64,000 nt of DNA from Pedobacter caeni (GTDB lineage: Bacteria; Bacteroidota; Bacteroidia; Sphingobacteriales; Sphingobacteriaceae), in NCBI RefSeq assembly GCF_900129215.1, contig NZ_FQUQ01000002.1:1302001-1366000 (forward strand), read 5' to 3'. A model generated the notes under the pieces. That model saw only the letters and a program-made list of their open reading frames with translations, was not told the DNA's origin and did not search any database. Every line of letters begins with the position of its first letter. Position 1 is the stretch's first letter. The position numbers were made by a program, and so were the translations under genes. Shown here piece after piece: positions 59,631-64,000 of this stretch.

Positions 59631-60473
59631 TTAGGTGTTGTTGTTACTTTTGAAGGTGATTAAAAGCACACTTAGGTGATTGTAAACTGCCAGTTTGGTA
59701 GCCAGATTAGCCTCTCCATAATACCTTGCCAGTGCCCATGCATACATTCTTACCGGTTGATTTCCTACTGTCTTATTGATAAAGTAGTTTTTCATTGGGG
59801 TATCTACTGTTGCATCATAGCTGATGCCATCAATACCATAAGTGGTCATGCTGCTGTGCCATCCATTCAGGATCGTTAACTGCTGAGCAGGAGTTTTTCC
59901 GCTCAATGAAGACCAGTTGCAATAGTAACTTACATTCCAGTTCTGCTGTTTGAAATTCACCAGGTACGAGATGTACTGGCTCTCTACCAAAACTCTGCTT
60001 TTGATGGAATACAAGCTGTCCATTTTGTTTAAAGTCGTCATGAACACCTGTTCGTTTGCAGCCCCATTCAGGTCCTTACAATCTAACCACAGGTATTCGA
60101 AGTCTGGCATTTTCTGGTTTAGATTGGCAAAGTACTCTTCCAGTGTCTGTCCCGTTGCTGTAGCAGCTTCATGTCCCACCAACAAGGTAGGCTTGTTGTT
60201 TCTTGTACCCACAAAAATATCTACTTCCAGACTTTTTACATTTGCAGCGATAATCTCATCTACTTTGATCAGGTTGTTTGCGCGGTGAGCGGCAACGATA
60301 GGTCCGCTGAGCAGCTTTTTGTCCGCATTGTTAATTACGGAACTCTTTTCAGGACCTGCATTGATCTCATCCACATTGGCTTGTTTTGAGCAGCTCATCA
60401 GGCCAGTGCAAATCATTAACATCGCGAATACAGCTGTCTGTAATCTTTTTGGGGTTTTTACTGTTTTTTTCAT
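59631..60473 (-). CDS. GDPD/PLC-like phosphodiesterase lipoprotein
   Basis: This 280-residue lipoprotein (lipobox LMSC, C28) has the active-site pattern of the glycerophosphodiester phosphodiesterase / PI-PLC TIM-barrel superfamily: H63-R64 (VAAHRAN), E83 and D85 (LEVDIFV) and H101 (LVGHE). The rest (YLWLDCKDLNG, GIDGISYDATVD) fits a TIM barrel. It is closer to atypical relatives than to standard GlpQ. It would cleave a phosphodiester outside the cytoplasm, such as a deacylated phospholipid or a phosphosugar. It is the last gene of the minus-strand SusCD operon, 17 bases after the metallophosphoesterase gene. Confidence 0.75.
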   Translation of the reverse strand: MKKTVKTPKRLQTAVFAMLMICTGLMSCSKQANVDEINAGPEKSSVINNADKKLLSGPIVAAHRANNLIKVDEIIAANVKSLEVDIFVGTRNNKPTLLVGHEAATATGQTLEEYFANLNQKMPDFEYLWLDCKDLNGAANEQVFMTTLNKMDSLYSIKSRVLVESQYISYLVNFKQQNWNVSYYCNWSSLSGKTPAQQLTILNGWHSSMTTYGIDGISYDATVDTPMKNYFINKTVGNQPVRMYAWALARYYGEANLATKLAVYNHLSVLLITFKSNNNT

Positions 60474-60490
60474 TGTTTATAGGGTTTGAT

Positions 60491-61384
60491 TTAAAAATTA
60501 AGCGTTCTTGAGGTCATTCTGCCGCGGCCGGTCAGAACAATTTTGTTGGGGTAGAGTTCGATCACTCCGTAGGCATTCTCTTTAGAAGTTTCGATCATTC
60601 CTTCCAGGGTGATCGATGGGAGCTTATGGTAGTAGGCAAAATTTCCTGCATGATGATGGCCGGATACCAGGCCTTTAACATTCGGATATTTTTCTACGAT
60701 GTTCAGGATCTCCCGGTTGTTGAGTGCTTCGTATCCTGTTTCAGGAAATAGGGGATGGTGACTAAAAACCAGCACATTCTTCTTTGTTTTCTGCGCTTTC
60801 TTTAATTGATTTTCCAGCCAGATCAACTGTAGGGAGCTGATTCCGCCGTTCCAGGGAAGCACGTTTTTCCGGCCTTCCTTTTTTAAACCGGCAGCAAGGT
60901 CCTGCCATTCCTTTTGAAAAGAAGAACCGGCTTTGGAACCATATTCAGAAACCTCATTTGTATTCAATACGATAAACATCCAACTGGCTTTTTCAAAAGC
61001 ATAATAGGGTGCAGGCATGTCAAACTGCTTGTAAAGCATTTCTCTGTCGCTCACATTTACATAATCATGATTGCCCAATACATTCCGATAGGGGGCTTTC
61101 AGTTTTTTAAGGTGTTCCATTACCGGTGACAAGTCTTTGGGGCCCTGATCAACCAGATCACCGAACACCACATTAAAGGCCAGCTTTTCCTGGTTTAAAT
61201 TAACGATGCAACTGTCCATTTTCTCCAGTGAATTCCTGTAATAGCGACTTCCATGGTCGTCTTTGTCTGCATATTGAATATCAGCGATTACGCCAAAACG
61301 TACAATAGGTTCCTGTCCCTTTGCCATTCCATGAACAAGCAATAGAAGACAGATCAGGAGGCTATAGCAATTTGTTTTTACCAT
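60491..61384 (-). CDS. Exported metallophosphoesterase, ADPRibase-Mn-like
   Basis: This 297-residue calcineurin-like phosphoesterase has all metal-binding motifs: FGVIADIQYAD, FGDLVDQG, LGNHDY, FSHHPLF and SGHHHAGN. The first block and the following RYYRNSLEKM resemble Mn-dependent ADP-ribose/CDP-alcohol diphosphatases, which cut compounds such as CDP-choline or CDP-glycerol. A signal peptide (MAKGQ cleavage) places it in the periplasm, unlike cytosolic relatives. Its start overlaps the susD stop by 7 bases, so translation is coupled to the SusCD pair. Confidence 0.88.
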   Translation of the reverse strand: MVKTNCYSLLICLLLLVHGMAKGQEPIVRFGVIADIQYADKDDHGSRYYRNSLEKMDSCIVNLNQEKLAFNVVFGDLVDQGPKDLSPVMEHLKKLKAPYRNVLGNHDYVNVSDREMLYKQFDMPAPYYAFEKASWMFIVLNTNEVSEYGSKAGSSFQKEWQDLAAGLKKEGRKNVLPWNGGISSLQLIWLENQLKKAQKTKKNVLVFSHHPLFPETGYEALNNREILNIVEKYPNVKGLVSGHHHAGNFAYYHKLPSITLEGMIETSKENAYGVIELYPNKIVLTGRGRMTSRTLNF

Positions 61385-63144
61385 CCGGGGTTAGGTTTAA
61401 GGTTAGTATTTAAGGTGATTTCGTTTGTTGGAATACATTCCAGGTAATCGCGCTGAGGATTAAACTGATATCCGGCGGGTAACTGTTTGATGTAAGGATC
61501 AATCAGCCCATTATTGTCTACCTGGTAGTTTATTTTCTGACTTGTCCATTCCGACTGATCCAGCGGATATCCTTTTGGTCTTTTACCCAGTAATAACTTA
61601 TGGGCAGCCCAGCGTCTTAAGTCGTCATAACGGAAGCCTTCGGCCGCCAGTTCTACGGTCCGTTCTCTACGGATTTCATGAAGCTCGTTGGAGAGGGCAT
61701 ATCCATAATCCGCATAACTGTTTTTGTAAGGATCGGAGTTTGCTACGAAATTTGGCATTCCTGAACGTCTGCGTAATAAGTTGATGGAACGTTCATAATC
61801 TACTGCTTCGCCAAGTTCTGCTGTTGCTTCTGCATAATTGAGCAAAGCTTCTGCGTAACGGAAAATGATGGAGCTGGTGATGCTGTTGGTATTCCACGCT
61901 ACACCACTGCCTGCCTGCGGATCTTTAGGGTCATTTCCTTTTTTAATCTGGAAACCGGTATTGTTCAGGTATTCCCCGGATTTATCCAGGAAAGGCTTGC
62001 TGAATGTGCCCTTGCCATAACTGTTGTCCCACATCAGCATGTTTGGAATCCAGATCAGTTGAGATAACCTTGGGTCACAATCCTGTGCAATCTTTGTCAG
62101 GAACTTGTTTCCTTTTACGGTTTTTGCTACCGTCAGGTAATCATAGGGAGTTCCTGTTTTGTCGAGATACTGTTGTATCTGGTCCATTGTTACCGAGATG
62201 CCGGCCGTGCGGTCTGATACATAGATCTGATAGCTGTGCGACAGGTTCTGTGTACGGTCGAATTTTTTCCATAACAATACCTCAGGATTGGCACTTTGAT
62301 CAGCTAAAGAAAACATTCTGTTGTAGTCTTCATTGGGAGCCGAGTTGCTGTAAATACCTGTTTTATACTCCGGTTTCATCAACTCTTCGGCTGCTTGTTT
62401 GGCAATTCTGAAATATTTATTCGGATCAGTACCAGTGGTGGCAAATACAGTTCCTCTATGGTATTTCTGCCAGCTTCCTTCAAAGAGAGCTACTCTTGAT
62501 TTGAACAATAGCGCTGCTTCTTTACTCAGGCGGTTTGATCCTCCCTGTACTGTTCTTAAAGAAGGTAGCTGAGTAATGGCCCGGTCAAGGTTCGATAAGA
62601 TAGAATCTATGACCAATGTTCTGGAGTCACGTGCTTTGTAAAGCTCTTTTGAGTCCATACTCAGGGGCTTATCGTACCAGGGAACATCTCCATAGGTCAG
62701 CACTTTGTCGAAATACAGCTTAGCTTTAAAAAAATGTGCTTCGCCAAGAAACTGCTTATACCTTTCAAAGGGATCTTTGCACTTTTGATAGTTTTCAAAA
62801 AATACATTGATGCTGCGGATGCGGGCCCATTTCCAGTTTCCTCCGGAGGTGACCACGGTACGTGCGCCATTCCAGGTTGTGCTTGCAGTGGCTGAAATCT
62901 GTGTGTCAGATCCTCTGGTGGCATCCCAGCTCGTAAGTCCGGTATAAGAGCCAACCGAGTCAATTACCGGAAAGCTCGTATAAAACTGGAGCACATACTT
63001 GTCCAGGTCTGTTGCAGTTTTCCAGTATTCATCGTTTGAGATCTGGGTTAAAGGGTTTCTTTCCAGGTAGTCCTTTTTACAGGAAGAGAGCGCGGTTACT
63101 GTAAAAAGAAACAGGGTCCAGTATGCGTATATATTCGTTTTCAT
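61378..63144 (-). CDS. SusD-family lipoprotein (phosphodiesterase operon)
   Basis: This 588-residue SusD homologue has a lipobox (ALSSC) followed by KKDYLERNPLTQIS. Family elements are FLGEAHFFKAKLYFDKVLTYG, IIFRYAEALLNYAEATAELG, RRERTVELAAEGFRYDDLRR and NLKPNPGW at the end. It follows susC by 20 bases and overlaps the metallophosphoesterase gene by 7 bases. Its ligand is unknown; the partners suggest a phosphodiester-containing molecule. Confidence 0.95.
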   Translation of the reverse strand: MKTNIYAYWTLFLFTVTALSSCKKDYLERNPLTQISNDEYWKTATDLDKYVLQFYTSFPVIDSVGSYTGLTSWDATRGSDTQISATASTTWNGARTVVTSGGNWKWARIRSINVFFENYQKCKDPFERYKQFLGEAHFFKAKLYFDKVLTYGDVPWYDKPLSMDSKELYKARDSRTLVIDSILSNLDRAITQLPSLRTVQGGSNRLSKEAALLFKSRVALFEGSWQKYHRGTVFATTGTDPNKYFRIAKQAAEELMKPEYKTGIYSNSAPNEDYNRMFSLADQSANPEVLLWKKFDRTQNLSHSYQIYVSDRTAGISVTMDQIQQYLDKTGTPYDYLTVAKTVKGNKFLTKIAQDCDPRLSQLIWIPNMLMWDNSYGKGTFSKPFLDKSGEYLNNTGFQIKKGNDPKDPQAGSGVAWNTNSITSSIIFRYAEALLNYAEATAELGEAVDYERSINLLRRRSGMPNFVANSDPYKNSYADYGYALSNELHEIRRERTVELAAEGFRYDDLRRWAAHKLLLGKRPKGYPLDQSEWTSQKINYQVDNNGLIDPYIKQLPAGYQFNPQRDYLECIPTNEITLNTNLKPNPGW

Positions 63145-63164
63145 CGCTTCTTAGAATTAAATAC

Positions 63165-64000
63165 TTAAAATGAGACGTTAAGTCCGGCAGCATAAACCGC
63201 CTGTACAAACATGTTCTTGCCACTACCATATTCTCCCAATGAGGCCGTTTCCGGGTCAAAGCCTTTGGTGATGGACGAGATGGTCCACAGGTTTTCCCCT
63301 GAAATGAAAAACCTTGCTTTCTGAAGGCCAATTTTGCTGATCCAGGTTTTTGGAAGGGTATAACCGAGTTGCAGGTTTTTTAACCTGATGTATGCCCCGT
63401 TTTGCAGGTAACGTGTCTGGCTCTGCTGGTTCTTCCGGTATTGTGCGTTGTCACTGTATGGACGGGGATACCAGGCATCAGTATTTATTCCTAATCCCGA
63501 ATAGGTAGAACCTTCGGTATCCCGGTAATAATCTAAATGATGAGGGAATAAAGAGGTCTGGTTCCAGGCGTTAAAGCCCCAGAACATGTTTCCTGATAGC
63601 CAATAATCTCTTTTACCAACACCTTGAAAGAAGACGGATAGGTCAAAGTTTTTGTAACTGGCATTCAGATTTAGCGCGTATTGATAACGGGGTGTGGAGT
63701 TTCCGATGATCCTGCGATCGCCGGGATTAGCTAGTGTTCCCATTCCCTGGTCTATTTTTCCATCACCGTTGAGGTCGCGGTATTCTACATCTCCGGTCCG
63801 CCAGGTCTGTACACTGATGAAACTTTGAGATTTGCTCTTATTGATGCGGTCTGCATCTTCTTGTGTCCGGATCAGGCCTACGGTTTCATATCCCCAGATT
63901 TCTCCGGTTTGTTTCCCTACATAATCCGTAGTAAGTATGCCTGTTGGGTTGTTGTATTTGGTCACTACAGATTTATAGTCCGAAAGCAATGCGCTGATGC
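63165..64000 (-). CDS. SusC-family TonB-dependent importer, C-terminal part (5' end outside window)
   Basis: The frame stays open to the window edge, so this is only the last 278 or so residues of a SusC barrel. Features typical of SusC C-termini are GDVEYRDLNGDGKIDQ (calcium-loop-like), NLNASYKNFDLSVFFQG, GAYIRLKNLQLGYTLP and a terminal aromatic residue (LNVSF). A TTG at 63989 is internal. It is the importer partner of the SusD encoded 20 bases downstream. Confidence 0.95.
   Translation of the reverse strand, partial: ISALLSDYKSVVTKYNNPTGILTTDYVGKQTGEIWGYETVGLIRTQEDADRINKSKSQSFISVQTWRTGDVEYRDLNGDGKIDQGMGTLANPGDRRIIGNSTPRYQYALNLNASYKNFDLSVFFQGVGKRDYWLSGNMFWGFNAWNQTSLFPHHLDYYRDTEGSTYSGLGINTDAWYPRPYSDNAQYRKNQQSQTRYLQNGAYIRLKNLQLGYTLPKTWISKIGLQKARFFISGENLWTISSITKGFDPETASLGEYGSGKNMFVQAVYAAGLNVSF

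Overview
The window looks like the chromosome of a Bacteroidota bacterium of the Sphingobacteriaceae, most likely Pedobacter or a close relative. The evidence is three SusC/SusD pairs, lipoproteins with Bacteroidota-only DUF domains, promoters of the Bacteroidota type (TTTG, about 19-20 bases, TAnnTTTG), weak or absent Shine-Dalgarno sequences, and a moderate GC content. No tRNA, rRNA, CRISPR array, transposase or phage gene was seen.

Layout. Bases 1-1894 hold the end of ligD and the whole of ku (non-homologous end joining), closed by a bidirectional terminator. Bases 1953-5639 (minus) hold a TonB-dependent receptor and a DUF4374 lipoprotein, probably for iron/siderophore uptake, with a clear promoter and a hairpin at the very 5' end of the mRNA. 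Bases 5785-7553 (minus) encode a LytTR response regulator and its LytS-type kinase. They diverge from a DctA dicarboxylate symporter (7773-9083) and a second DctA-like protein that has lost key residues (9184-10413). A GntR-type regulator follows (10480-11502).

Bases 11600-57900 are a dense run of polysaccharide utilisation genes. Operon A (+, 11701-28105) carries a leader ORF, SusC, SusD, two surface lipoproteins, a GH95 enzyme, a clan GH-D enzyme, a GH36 alpha-galactosidase and a sialate-O-acetylesterase-like esterase. A palindrome overlapping its promoter is the likely operator of the neighbouring GntR regulator. A sodium symporter (minus) and a GH127 enzyme (minus) follow. Operon C (+, 32857-40975) has a GH2 enzyme, two paralogous glutaminase-family/DUF4965 proteins and a periplasmic aldose 1-epimerase between them. 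Operon D (+, 41299-50978) has an IPT/NHL lipoprotein, SusC, SusD, a DUF1735/DUF4973-type lipoprotein and a GH92 alpha-mannosidase. A hybrid two-component sensor split into two overlapping genes (minus, 50986-54905) separates it from a GH78 alpha-L-rhamnosidase (+). Together the enzymes would remove alpha-galactose, fucose or L-galactose, L-arabinofuranose, rhamnose, mannose and ester groups from branched plant- or fungal-type glycans. The exact substrates cannot be read from sequence.

The last part holds a DUF6266 gene remnant, a strong small-RNA candidate (about 58130-58224), a lone SMI1/KNR4 immunity-like gene, and a minus-strand operon entering from beyond the window (SusC end, SusD, ADPRibase-Mn-like metallophosphoesterase, GDPD-like phosphodiesterase). 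In that operon a SusCD pair is linked to two exported phosphodiesterases and to no glycosidase.

The strongest leads are the phosphodiester SusCD locus, the small RNA, the split hybrid sensor, the cation-site-altered DctA paralogue, and the leader ORFs preceding two SusC operons. All are predictions from reading the sequence; no database search was run.
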